A DNA stretch of 64,000 nt from Isoetes taiwanensis. Lineage: Eukaryota; Streptophyta; Lycopodiopsida; Isoetales; Isoetaceae. Of this stretch, positions 20,563 to 32,068 are shown piece after piece. The notes below the pieces were generated by a model. That model searched no databases and was not told the origin of the DNA. It worked only from the letters and a program-made list of their open reading frames with translations. The first letter of the stretch is position 1. Every line of letters starts with the position of its first letter. The position numbers and the translations under genes were made by a program. Location: positions 1,366,001 through 1,430,000 of the forward strand of contig JAJEKV010000146.1 in the NCBI GenBank assembly GCA_021234155.1, in the 5' to 3' direction.

Positions 20563-22247
20563 TCCTGAAAGAAAAACGACTCACCATTTTTGTAGCAAAA
20601 TTCTGTTCACTTTTTAACATGCAGCAGCATCTTCCAACCACAATCGATTCTTCACTCATTCTTCAGGGAAACATATCAGGCAACATATTTGCGCCATAAG
20701 AAATCCCCAACCACTGCCCACAGCGGATTATCTCTCAGAATCTTTCTATCTTTCTTCAAAGGGTTTGGTCTGCATCAACAAAGGCCCACGGCCATCACGG
20801 CGTGGCTTCTCAAAACTTACCTTCCACGACCAACAAGCCCACGGCCATCACGACGTGGCTTCAAGTCTGCAAAACCTTCACAGGCGTGCGTCTGCCAAAC
20901 ATTCATAGAAGCCCACTGCCATCACGGCGTGGCTTCGAGTCTGCAACATCTTCACAGCGTGGGCTTTGTGCAGTCACGACGTGTCTTACAAGCTTCAACC
21001 CCACGAAATCACGATTCAACACATATATGATTTTTCCACGGCCCGACATAACCACGGTCCCCACGGCGTGGCCTCAACATCAGAGACCTCACGGCCCATC
21101 ATGGTGTGGCCTCTTCGCCCTCCGACACCTCACCGCAACTTGTTACCCCACGGCATCAAAACCTCACGGCCCATCCCCTTGGCGTGGAACATTTATCTCA
21201 TGTCAACACATTGTCATGCTCTTTTTTGAGGACATCCTTTATGATTTTCTTTCGTAGAGAGAATTCGACACTTGAATATTCCAGATGGCCCACATTTTTG
21301 GTGTTTTTCACCCCTTCTAATATTGAAGCCGTTTTTCCTCATACCAGATATCTAGTCCGACCATTATGCCTTTGGAGGTAAAATTCATGCAACTATGACT
21401 TCAAACATCACGGCCCAACAGTGTGAGTTCAACAATCTGTCACGGCCCCTTACGGCATGACTTCAAGCACAACTTTCGATCCAGTTTTGACGCAAGCAGC
21501 ATGTGGAGCATATTTTTGGCACATTTTGGGGGACGCCTCATCTTTTGCCGCATTCTTGGAGATCTTCTTTGCACCCTTGTACCAACAAACCTCACACAAC
21601 CCTATGGCATGTGTAGGCCTTTTTTCAGCAATCTTTCCTCAACATTCAAGCTTACCTCATCAACCCAAATGCAGGGCGTTTGAGAGACAACCTTTTTCAA
21701 TCCATCTCGGCCGTCCATAATACATGGCGGTTGAGCCTCTTTCAAGTTCAACAAATGGCGTGAAGGTGACTTAGGGCCTTCCGCCCCTTCAATTTCAACT
21801 CCTTCAAGTTCAACTATCTGCTCAAAATCTTTCAAGTTCAACAAATGGCGTGAGTTGAATCACTTATGTTTCAACTCTTTCAAGTTCAACTCTTTGTTCA
21901 AATCTTTCAAGTTCAACAAATGGCGTGAAGATGACTTAGGGCCTTCCACCCCTTCAACAACTTTTGTTTCCTCATTTTTTACAAGACACTTTGATTGGCG
22001 CATATCTTCAGAGCTCGTGGCAAGCTCTAGAGAAGTGGTGACAGCCTTCTCAACATTAGATTCAACTTCTATGGATTTAAAGGAGCTCGTGGCAAACTCA
22101 AGAGAAGTGGTGACAGCCTTCTCAACCTCTCATTATTTTTGTACTTCATCGATATTGGCATTCTTGGGTCAAGACTTTTCGGCGACGTTGTAAATGTTTA
22201 ACCTGATGTTATAAAGGTTCAACATAGTTTGGTTTGGTGGGGGGGAG
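20563..22247 (+). repeat. Outer-element interior, right part, with hairpin-rich repeats
   Basis: From 20785 to 21190 a ccacggccatcacggcgtgg motif recurs at least six times with variation. Each copy is a near-palindrome able to fold on itself. From 21740 to 21930 a ctttcaagttcaacaaatgg motif recurs, and agaagtggtgacagccttct occurs twice (22033 and 22104). The frames open in this part (20689-21720) are made of these repeats and are not called as genes. Confidence 0.6.
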
Positions 22248-22694
22248 TGTTATCCCTTTGGGCTAAACATATGTATGAGTGGCATAGGCCACATGTATTT
22301 GTCATATTGGACCACTGGATCTATGCCCCAGATTTAGCCCACATCTATGGTAGGTGGCATAGGCCACATGTATTTATCATATTGGACCCCACGATCTATG
22401 GCCCAGATTTAGCCTAGATCTGTGGTAGGTAAGATGTCAGTTAGGGTTAGGGTTTTGCTCTACTATTTAGAGAGAGCATTTCCTCTCATTGTTTAGGTTT
22501 TTGCTCACGTTTTGGAGCACCTCTTTTTGAAGCATCAATACGATTCTGTTTTGTTCATTCTTTCTCTTGTTCTTGTTCTTGGAGTTTCTTCCCACCTTCT
22601 TTTGTTGATCCATGCGCATTTGTGGCAGCCTTGTGGCATCCGGCAGTCATGGACTGCTGCTGCAAGGTGATGCCAAGAACCCCAAAAATCATCA
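22248..22694 (+). repeat. Right LTR of outer element
   Basis: 447 bp, starting tgttatccctttgggc and ending atcatca. It is longer than the left LTR because it carries an insertion or tandem duplication around 22465-22520 and a further ~45 bp near 22560-22610. Confidence 0.85.
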
Positions 22695-23360
22695 GTGCTA
22701 GTTCATCTCGCTCTGCACCTCCAGCTACAATTGATTAGCATGGGCTAAAATTACTTCACAAATATGGGACTGCATTTCAGACATTGTAAGTTCATATCTA
22801 TGTGTGATGTCAACCATTCTGAGTGTTCTAAAATGAATCAAGGAATGCCCGATTTGTAAAACTACACCTTCAATGGTAGAACCTCCGGTTTGAGGGCGTT
22901 GTTTTTAGTTCTGCGTCTTGGACTTCCTTTTGGTGTTCCCTTTCACACAATGCCTTTCGACTCACCTATCTACATGACTCTCAAAATATTCCATCGTTTT
23001 AATAAAAAAAACCCATTATTCTGGACTTTTGCCATCATTTCAAACTCATATGGGCTCGGGAAAAGTCCTATGTAAAAAAATTGTGCTTTCCACTCCAGTT
23101 TTGAGAATTATCATATGCCAATCCAGGATTGGGCATATGACAATCTAGTGGATTGGCTCATGCCAATGCTGTGGTTGCTTAGTTTAAAAAGGGGAGCCAA
23201 TAACGTTGGCAGTTTAAAAGAGTATTTAGTTCTAAATTGTTGCCACCTCCAAATACATATAAATGTAATGACAATGATAATTTTACCCAATCATATATAT
23301 CATATAACATACTCTCAGCTTTTTTATGATAAAATAAGTATGCTTATTTTTTTTTCCTTG
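22695..23360. other. Gene-free stretch
   Basis: Ordinary AT-rich sequence after the LTR element. At 23114-23165 a gccaatccaggattgggcat motif forms a short hairpin. No supported gene. Confidence 0.4.
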
Positions 23361-23840
23361 CATATATAGAGATATATGATATGTCATGAGATATATATAA
23401 CTATATATAAGAGGCATATGACTTAGGTCATATCTCATATATGTCATGCATATATATAAGAGATATATGATATATAACATATATGCATCTCATATATATG
23501 TTATATAAGACGCATATGACTTAGGTCATATCTCATATATGCCATGTATATATAAGATATATATGACATATGATATATATAAAAACAAATTATATTTAAA
23601 TGCTATATATCCCTTATCCTATTATATTATATATTAATACTATATATAAGAGGCATATGACTTAGGTCATATCTCATATATGTCATGCATATATATAAGA
23701 GATATATGACATATAACATATATTAGGTCATATCTCATATATGCCATGTATATATAAGATATATATGACATATGATATATATAAAAACAAATTATATTTA
23801 AATGCTATATATCCCTTATCCTATTATATTATATATTATA
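23360..23840. repeat. AT-rich direct duplication of ta/catatga repeats
   Basis: Two direct copies, about 23400-23635 and 23638-23839, share gaggcatatgacttaggtca, long tatatga/catatat runs and an aaacaaattatatttaaatg segment. Many sub-segments are self-complementary. A related short array recurs at 25490-25660. Confidence 0.75.
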
Positions 23841-23841
23841 G

Positions 23842-25370
23842 ATATTGGGGTGGTTACATGGGGGGTGTTACATATCCATATTGATCTCGGCCGTCCATTT
23901 TTTAAGGTGGCAGTGTGTCATGATCTGGATGTGGCATGCACAACATGTCTTGACCGTTGGATCAAAAGGGAAGGATAAATCCTAGCCCTTGGTTTTTGTA
24001 AGGAAGGTGCAAAGAAGGTCCCTCAAAAGTGCTTTTTGATGCAGCCAATCTCAGCCATTGGATCAAAAGGGGGAGGTGAAATCTTGACCATTAAGTATTT
24101 TATTTAATTGCAATTTTTTATAAAAGGAGGTGAGGTGGCACCCTTATTTAATAAAAAAAGTAGTGATGTGACACCAACATTTATGAATGGACTTTCTAGG
24201 AAGCTTCCTTGCTATAATCATCTTCAAAGGCCCGTAACTTACAGTAGAGGGGTCGGATGAAGGTGGGGCCCATGCCAATAGATTACGAGGTATCGCCGAC
24301 TGGGCCGTCGAACGTGCGAGATTGACGGCCCTGATGGAGCCACCTCAATCCACCCCAAGCAGCCCCCCGTCTTGGGGCTTTTAATCTTAGCCCTTGAAAT
24401 TGAGGCATTTCATCTGGACCGTCGATTTGTTTATGGAATCTTTTTGGAGAAACTGCAAGGAAGGTGCAATTTTTGGGGCATTTAATCTAGGCTCTTCAAA
24501 TTAGGGCATCTAAAGACCTTATTTATAAGCCGACCATTATTAATTTCATTAATGGCCCCTTATTTGGGGCTTTTATTCTACACCATTGGGCTCTTTTGGA
24601 TTCGAAAAATATTGGGGTGGTTACATGGGGGGTGTTACATATCCATATTGATCTCGGCCGTCCATTTTTTAAGGTGGCAGTGTGTCATGATCTGGATGTG
24701 GCATGCACAACATGTCTTGACCGTTGGATCAAAAGGGAAGGATAAATCCTAGCCCTTGGTTTTTGTAAGGAAGGTGCAAAGAAGGTCCCTCAAAAGTGCT
24801 TTTTGGTGCAGCCAATCTCAGCCATTGGATCAAAAGGGGGAGGTGAAATCTTGACCATTAAGTATTTTATTTAATTGCAATTTTTTATAAAAGGAGGTGA
24901 GGTGGCACCCTTATTTAATAAAAAAAGTAGTGATGTGACACCAACATTTATGAATGGACTTTCTTGGAAGCTTCCTTACTATAATCATCTTCAAAAGCCC
25001 GTAACTTACAGTAGAGGGGTCGGATGAAGGTGGGGCCCATGCCAATAGATTACGAGGTATCGCCGACTGGGCCGTCGAACGTGCGAGATTGCGGCCCCGA
25101 TGGAGCCACCTCAATCCACCCAAGACCCCCGTACTTGGGGCTTTTAATCTTAGCCCTTGAAATTGAGGCATTTCATCTGGACCGTCGATTTATTTATGGA
25201 ATCTTTTTGGAGAAACTGCAAGGAAGGTGCAATTTTTGGGGCATTTAATCTAGGCTCTTCAAATTAGGGCATCTAAATACCTTATTTACAAGCCGACCAT
25301 TATTAATTTCATTAATGGCCCCTTATTTGGGGCTTTTATTCTACACCATTGGGCTCTTTGGATTCGATCT
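23842..25370 (+). repeat. Tandem duplication, 767-bp unit
   Basis: Copy 1 spans 23842-24608 and copy 2 spans 24609 to about 25370. Both start atattggggtggttacatgg and agree over nearly all their length, including gtgtgtcatgatctggatgt; copy 2 lacks a few bases near 25100. The high similarity suggests a fairly recent duplication. The small ORFs in each copy are not supported as genes. Confidence 0.9.
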
Positions 25371-27029
25371 CGGAAAGCCGTCAAAATTTAATGCCAGCCC
25401 AATGCAATAATTTCTATCATTGACGTGGCAGTTTGGACAAGACTAGGACGGCAAATTGGACTTCCTGCTTCAGGAATGTTGTTGATCAGCTATATAAGAG
25501 ATATATATGACATGTATAAATAAGAGATATATGACATATGATATTGATAGTCATATCTCATATATGTCATGTATATATAAGAGATATATGACATATAACA
25601 TATATATGTCGCATCTCATATATGTCATATCTCTTATCTCTTATATTCTCTCATATATAATATAATTACAAAAGCACCCCCCTTGTATCCAGTGTTCCAA
25701 TATTTTTAGGTGGCGTCGCCAAGGCCGTCCAGATCTGAGATCCGACGGCCCTGACGCAACCTCAATCCACCTCAAGCACTTCCTTATGATACTGAGGTGT
25801 CGCCATCTCAGCCATTCAGATTGAGATCGACGGTCTCGACGACGCCACCTCAATCCATCCCCCTTATTCGGGGCTTTTGATCTGGGTCATCGGATATAGG
25901 AATTTGATCTGGGTCGTCGGATATAGGAATTTGAGTGGAGTGGAGTGGGCAAAAGAGTTCTGCAGGGAAACTCAGTTGATGTATGTACTATGGTGGTTCA
26001 TGAATGCTAATAGCAATGATATGACAGATAGGTAGTTTGAATTCTACATGGAGTGTTATTACTACCACAGAGGTAGAGCTGACTGCTATGGCACTTTGAT
26101 TCATCTATATTCCACATGCAACTCAAACAGGCTTCTTGAAATAGTAGACTGGGGAAAGCATTTCACTCCAATTCTGTTTCCACAGTTTCGAGATCATTTC
26201 CACTTCATTGACACCTACAACTTCTTATTCCCTTCTTTATTTTATGATTAGCTCTTTTTGCAGATTAGTGGCTCAATGCATCTACATAAAAAGTTTCAGC
26301 TTCATCAGAAAGAAACATTCGAGCTTATGTTTTTTCAGAAGAAGCTGCTGTTTTGGGTAGCTATATCATTCTATGCTACTTAAAGGATTTCATGTTCTTA
26401 AAAAGCTCTTCAGGTTATTAGGCAGCATGGATCTTATCCATAAACATTGTTATTACTAGATATACTCTCATATTTTATATGGGCTTAACCTTAAGTCCAA
26501 CTGTTTTTAGAAAATGCTGCTAACATCCTCTGTCATGCTCACTCTCTATTTTCTTCTTATTTGATTAAAAGTTGTATTTTTTCTGCTGAGTTTTTATTTT
26601 AAATATTTAATAATGACGTCAAATTTGAATTCATCTGGGCCGTCGAATGTGTTGCATGAATGGTCCAGATATAGCCACCATATAGTTGCAATAAATGCTA
26701 TATGATGAGGTGGCAGGAACATTAATGCCCTTTTTATGACGTGGCATAGGCCCTGAAAAATAGGTCCGTATTTGCATTCCTTCGCACCAATCTCAAGCAG
26801 CGGTCTTTTATGTTGCCAAAGTAGTGAATAAGGAGGACCTTTGTTTTTGTCCTTCTGTTTATCGCAGAACCAAGTACAACTAAGGGTTTTTATATAAATT
26901 CGTCTGTTGCAGACTAACTAATTCATGCTTTCTTGACACAACCAAGTTCTCTTGTGTTGTTTGTGTTGAGCAGCAACTTTCTGATGAAATAACATGGCTC
27001 AATAGTGTTCATATTGCAATTATAGAGAT
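25371..27029. other. Gene-free stretch with short AT repeats
   Basis: Begins with a tatatga/catatat array (25490-25660), then a cggatataggaatttgatct doublet near 25880-25930, then unique AT-rich sequence. The 26048-26251 ORF shows no recognisable domain. Confidence 0.4.
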
Positions 27030-27139
27030 GATAGAATAGAATAGAATAGAATAGAATAGAATAGAATAGAATAGAATAGAGTTTTTATCGTCCACGGAGA
27101 CCAATTGGCCTATGGGACCCAACAAGAGGCGCAGCAAGC
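27030..27139 (-). mobile_element. LINE fragment A, 3' end with (TCTAT)n tail
   Basis: A plus-strand (gaata)n run at about 27030-27078, i.e. (tctat)n on the minus strand, is followed by gtttttatcgtccacggaga. The same arrangement occurs at 38820-38880 in LINE fragment B, where the sequence continues without a break through gcagcaagcgtattactg. Here the LINE is interrupted after gcagcaagc by the composite insertion at 27140-33080 and resumes at 33081. Confidence 0.75.
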
Positions 27140-27728
27140 TGATATGGTCTGTGGGGTATGGGATAAAGCCTGGTAAGGTTGGGGCCCATTGGATAACGAT
27201 TTCCTTGAAGGATCCGCCCTTTTGGTATGTTGGTTATCACTAGAGGTGCTAGTGCGTAACATTTGGTATCAGAGCCAAGGTTCAATTCCTCGTGGCAACC
27301 CCGGGGATGTCACATAGTTTAAGGCGTATATACCATGTGAGCGAAAGGGGTGGGTTTTTTTTATTCTAAACCGTATGTATAAATACGAATAGGGGCTTGG
27401 CTAGGGGGTTTTCTAGGGGGGAATCCAGTGTAATATGTATACGGGAAGGGGCATTTAGAAGGTTGGACAAGGCGTATACGGAGGGTTTTTTCCTGACCCC
27501 ATTAACGCACGTGGCGTATCACTTTTATAGTAGGTGAAACCCCCGGGGTGGCAACATTGGTGTGTTCCACATGCTTGAGGGCAAGCATCTCGAGGCGGGG
27601 AGGAATTAATATGGTCTGTGGGGTATGGGATAAAGCCTGGAAAGGTTGGGGCCCATTGGATAACGATTTCCTTGAAGGATCCGCCCTTTTGGTGCGTTGG
27701 TTATCACTAGAGGTGCTAGCGCGTAACA
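27140..27728 (+). mobile_element. TRIM element with 122-bp LTRs
   Basis: LTRs at 27140-27261 and 27607-27728 have equal length and near-identical sequence, starting t(g/a)atatggtctgtgg and ending gcgtaaca. The primer site tggtatcagagccaagg is at 27264-27280, two bases after the left LTR. The interior of about 345 bp has no coding capacity. The size is typical of TRIM elements. A further copy of the LTR lies at 1683-1804. Confidence 0.85.
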
Positions 27729-27833
27729 TTTAGTGATAACCAACACACCAAAAGGGCGGATCCTTCAAGAAAATCGTTATCCAATGGGCCCCAACCTTTC
27801 CAGGCTTTATCCCATACCCCACAGACCATATCA
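27607..27833. repeat. Large foldback formed by two opposed LTR copies
   Basis: The right TRIM LTR (27607-27709) and the stretch 27731-27833 are nearly perfect inverted copies, about 103 bp each, separated by about 21 bp. The inner stem ends are ggttatcacta and tagtgataacc. A transcript through here would form a long double-stranded hairpin. Confidence 0.88.
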
Positions 27834-28433
27834 ATTATTTGATACGATTAACTAGTCTCCAGAGATCTATTGCAAAAACAATCGTCAAGAAACAAGTCAA
27901 ATAAGCACCCAACCGGGTTGTCCTTGAGCAAGAGACTTCCAAAGAAAGGAAATAACGCAAGTTAGCCACTACAAATCCTTTGTAGCAAAAACACAAATTC
28001 GAGGAATAGGCTAGGCTTAGGATTTGGCTTAGATCTTCAATTGGAATAGAAAACAAGCTTTCCTCCACATACGCTTACTAGGTCTCTTACGTAACATTTA
28101 CTTCCTTTATAAAAAGGTAAAGGTATCCCTTAATAAGCCTTATTTGAATGACGTCCTTATATTTAGTCCAAGTCCCTTTTTAACATTAAAAGTACCCCTT
28201 TGTGTTCATCAATATAATAGATGCGTATTTTTCTTAGCTATAATAATAGTTTACTATCTTTTCTAAGGTTCTTAGATTAGCTTATGGTTTATAACTTGTC
28301 CTATCTTATATTAGTTAAAAACATCCCCCAAACTTATTGTATATTCACTAAGATAACATAAACAAGGGTTAACATAAATATTTACAGCTTTCTTTCTCAT
28401 ACTCTTGCTCCCGACAACCTGCACGATCAGAAA

Positions 28434-28690
28434 TAGTCAAATCCAGCCTTTAGGCTAAAAACTTCTAAGTCCAATCCTTTACGCTAAAAATTTTCAAGTC
28501 CAGCCCTTTACGCTAAAAATTTTCCAAGTCCAGCCCTTTAGGCTAAAAATTTCCAACTCCAGCCCTTTGAGCTAAAAATATTTTCCAAGTCCAGCCCTTT
28601 AGGCTAAAAATATTTTCCAAGTCCAGCCCTTTAGGCTAAAAATTTTCCAAGTCCAGCCCTTTAGGCTAAAAATTTCCAAGTCCAACTATT
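28434..28690. repeat. Minisatellite, ~30-bp unit (agtccagccctttaggct)
   Basis: About eight tandem copies of a unit built from agtccagccctttaggct plus aaaaattttcca lie just inside the left LTR of the minus-strand element, near where its polypurine tract should be. Unit length varies slightly (28-33 bp). Confidence 0.85.
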
Positions 28691-29137
28691 ATGCTGCAAA
28701 TTTATTAGTTGTCTCGACTTACTATACACTACACAAAGAAAAGAACACCTTATACTTCCACCTTGGAATTCCCTAAGGCAAATGTAACTCAAATATCCGT
28801 TTATCTTATAGCCACATACGCCTAAAACTTAGGTTGCTCATGTGCCAATAAGAAGGTAAGAATATCTCCCAAAATAATTCCATGCATGACAATTTCTATG
28901 TCCTGCGAAAAACTCAATCATGACATTAGAACCTGCAAACCCAACCAAATGGTATGGTTCTTTGGGTTATACCAATAATTGCATGTATCCTCTAACATAG
29001 GTTCATGTCTTACACATTAATAACCTAGAGAATTCAATGACCAAATGGTACGCTTCTTTACTAACATATCCTCAAATGATTTTTCTTTCAACATACACAC
29101 AAAAATATTATAGAAAGTTCTAAGGCTTAAAACAGTT

Positions 29138-30107
29138 TATTTTGGTGAGAGACTCGTCTGGAGAGGGAAAACCGGCCGATAGATAGGCATATCTTTCATC
29201 ACAGCAGTGTACAAACATTTTGAAAAAAATATCTAAGGTGGAGGGTAGGGTAGTCCACCAATTCGATCTAACTACCCACTAATAATCATAAAGGGAACCT
29301 GCCATAGGAACAACCCAGGCCCCTTAAGACGACGCAAAAGAAGAAAGGCTAATAGGAGGCAACGTGCGAAAGTTTATCACCGGGATGAAAAACCCCGTCC
29401 TTTCGGGTTTTCGAGGAAAACCCTAATGATAAACGTTCGCCCGATGGCTCCCAAAGAAAAGCCCGGGCCGTCAAAGTTGATATCAATGAGGAAAAAATCG
29501 AGGAAGCACGAGATGGAGGTCGCAATTCGGACGATGCATCTCAAACTCGATGGGAGAGCCGAACACCAGAAAGAAAGAGCCATGATCACCTGAAAACTTA
29601 GGGGAAAGGAAAACAAACAGAATGCATTAGACGTTAGAAAAGTAGCTCAACAAAGTCGCCATAGGATGAGATGACCTGAAAAGAGACAACATAAAAAGAA
29701 GCAATTAACTCAAAAAATAGAAGCCATCACGCTGGCTCGGCGAAGCCACCCAAGGGAGCTAGTCCATGACAAATCACAATCCTTCAATAAGAGAAGGGGC
29801 TGGTCACGCGAGCCACGCGACATATCATATCTTAAAACAACATAACCTCTCAATTATAGAGGGGCTGGTCACGCGAGCCACGCGATATGGAATCACAAAT
29901 CAAAATGAATAAAAACATGAATGCAAACAACTTAGGGTGGGGAGGGAGGGAACTAAGACCCAAAAAAAACTGCTGTAAGAAGACGCCGATAATGGAGAAA
30001 GAGCCCAAAGACGTATATATAGCCTCGTCTCTCCCCAAAATGGCGATCTGACGGTGTCGAATCGCATTTTGGTGAGAGACTCGTCTGGAGAGGGAAAACC
30101 GGCCGAT
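29138..30107. repeat. 40-bp direct repeats bracketing ~890 bp
   Basis: A block containing tggtgagagactcgtctgga and ending gaaaaccggccgat occurs at about 29139-29180 and 30068-30107. The enclosed segment has a second repeat pair (gaggggctggtcacgcgagc doublet near 29790-29885). It looks like an old insertion or partial LTR inside the minus-strand element. No coding sense. Confidence 0.6.
29950..30067 (-). promoter_or_regulatory. 117-bp repeat with TATA box, copy 1
   Basis: This block and its copy at about 31952-32068 are almost identical. Read on the minus strand each has a ctatatatac TATA-like box, an aatggcgat segment upstream and a cagcagttttttt segment downstream. This suggests a retained promoter segment of a transposon. 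Confidence 0.45.
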
Positions 30108-30889
30108 CAAAAGAGAACTTCCATTTCAAAACGTAAGGTGATCAAAGAGGGAGAGCATGTTAAGACTGGCACACAAGACATATGGCATATAACAATAGGC
30201 AAAGTGGATATGCAGTGAAGAAAAAGAAGAGCAAAATATTGAAGACCAAAACATAAATATGAAGAAAGCAACAATTCATTATTAGAAATGCCTAAAGTCA
30301 GCGCTATCCCTACCAAATGACTATACTATATACACAAACTACTTAAGGCGGTCTTGACTCCCAAACATACCCATAACGAAGGCACGAATAATATCACTAT
30401 GCAATAACTGGGGATTAGGCCATTGAGATTCGACCCCAAAGATACCCATAACAAATGCACAACTAACACCATGATGCAACAATTTGGGATTAGGCCATTG
30501 AGATGCAACATGCGCATATCCGCAACAATGAGAGCACTGACCACTCGAACAAGACACCAATGATAAATACTACGCTCGTAAATGGCAAGTATGCAAGAAA
30601 TCGACGAATAACCAAGCATGAAAACAAAAATGACATTGAATTATGTAATGGAAAATATCCACTTTCTAGAAAAAAGAAAATTGCACCAAATGACGTAAAG
30701 GGTTGGTGGGAACAATCACACAAAAGAAATGGTAATGTGTTTTCGCAAAAGAAATGGCAAGCAAAAGAAACGCGATGAATGAATTGACAAGAACAATTTC
30801 CTACTCGGCCATGACCCCAAATACATAAAGTTTGAAAGTTATAGTAGTAGATGGAATTGAAAAGAATACCAAAAAACATAAAATCTCAA

Positions 30890-31110
30890 AAGAATACAAA
30901 AACACAAAATCTCAAAAGAAATACAAATATGTTGAGAAGGATCCGAAGCCCTAACCACAAGTTTAACAAACAAGCGTCCTAACCATATGGGATTGAAAAG
31001 AAGAACGAAAAACATAAAACCTAAGAAAAATACAAAAAGAGACGAATACAAATATATTGAGAAGGATTCGAACCCCTAACTACACGTTTAACAAGCAAGC
31101 ATCCTAACCA
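30890..31110 (-). repeat. Duplicated ~120-bp segment with tRNA-like T-arm
   Basis: Two direct copies, about 30880-30985 and 31005-31110, share tacaaatat, ttgagaaggat and cctaaccat. On the minus strand copy 2 contains ggttcgaatcc, a tRNA B-box-like element, with a ggttaggatgcttg element about 35 bases before it. The arms do not pair as a tRNA, so it is at best a tRNA-derived relic. Confidence 0.35.
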
Positions 31111-31854
31111 TTGAATTATTAAAAGTCAATACAATAAAATCGGTAATAAATTATTTAATCTATTTGATAGCAAAGAAGCATAACAAAACGAGCATGCCGC
31201 ACATGCCGGAACCGAGAATAGAAACAAAGAACAAAATCCGAATGCCGACTTATGAAAAACGGATGGATTTGAGGCAAGCACCAGTGCAACGGTAGGAGGC
31301 AAAGAGAAAATCGATAGACATACTGGACACAGCAAAGAAATATATAGCACAATCTGAATCACTTCCAATAGAGATCCACAGGGAATTAGAACATAAATAT
31401 GCTACAATTACAGCAGAATGAGGAGAATTTGAATGAAATGATCTGATCAAACGATCTAAAAGAGCGGTTTTCTAATATTAGACATCTAGAAGGAAAGAGA
31501 AACACAATGCTAGAAAATCCATAAAACACCGATGCCCATACGTGAACAAACAGTGGAAAAAACTGAAAAAATCCTATCGATGAGTATACAGTGAAGCAAG
31601 AAAGGGCAATCACCGATTGACACAATCGAGAAGAAATTAATCAGGAGATGCCGATGCAAAGAAAATTGATGCAGAACCAGAAAAAGCCATGAAAATGATG
31701 CAGAACCGACATTAGTATACAATAAAAAAGGAAGATATGAAAAATCATAGAAGGAAAATGAAGCGATGAAAAAAAATGCTATGGAATACTCCATCTCCAG
31801 ATAAGATCCGAATAAGTATCCACCATCACGACAAAAGAGGCAAGACGGTGACGG

Positions 31855-31941
31855 ATATGGTGAATCTCCATGGCCAAAGGTGTATGAGAAATCAAGGTGA
31901 CGATATGGTGAATCTCCATGGCCAAAGGTGTATGAGAAATC
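31855..31941. repeat. 47-bp tandem doublet
   Basis: The segment gatatggtgaatctccatgg plus ccaaaggtgtatgagaaatc occurs twice in tandem, 47 bp apart. The matching repeat in the minus-strand ORF (DFSYTFGHGDSPY twice) is a consequence. Confidence 0.8.
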
Positions 31942-31951
31942 GACAAAGGGG

Positions 31952-32068
31952 AAACTAAGACCCAAAAAAACTGCTGTGAGAAGACGCCGATAATGGGGAA
32001 AGAGCCCAAAGACGTATATATAGCCTCGTCTCTCCCCAAAATGGCGATCCGACGGTGTCGAATCGCAT
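31952..32068 (-). promoter_or_regulatory. 117-bp repeat with TATA box, copy 2
   Basis: Second copy of the block at 29950-30067, differing at a few bases. It also ends tcgaatcgcat on the plus strand, after which the two copies diverge. Confidence 0.45.

Larger units (their letters stand above)
15968..22694 (+). mobile_element. Non-coding LTR retrotransposon (outer), Asp-type PBS
   Basis: LTRs lie at 15968-16327 and 22248-22694, sharing tgagtggcataggccacatg and most of their length; the right copy has an extra stretch near 22465-22520. A primer-binding site tggcaccgttgccgggga at 16329-16346 matches the 3' end of plant tRNA-Asp with one change. A purine run (ggtgggggggag) precedes the right LTR. 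The flanks gttct and gtgct are a 5-bp target duplication with one mismatch. Removing the nested element at 17813-20562 leaves about 3.2 kb of interior with no gag or pol motif, so it is a LARD-like, non-autonomous element. The tRNA-Asp primer site suggests mobilisation by an Athila/Tat-like relative; that is inference. Confidence 0.85.

Noticed and set aside
20689-21257. Overlapping ORFs of 87-151 aa
   Set aside because: They are built from the ccacggccatcacggcgtgg repeats inside an LTR element and exist in several frames.
23360-23840. AT-rich array as a replication origin or matrix attachment site
   Set aside because: Only composition supports it; no specific motif was seen.
31030-31100. 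Possible minus-strand tRNA gene
   Set aside because: It has a ggttcgaatcc box, but neither the acceptor nor the anticodon arm pairs; the segment is duplicated at 30890 without the box intact.
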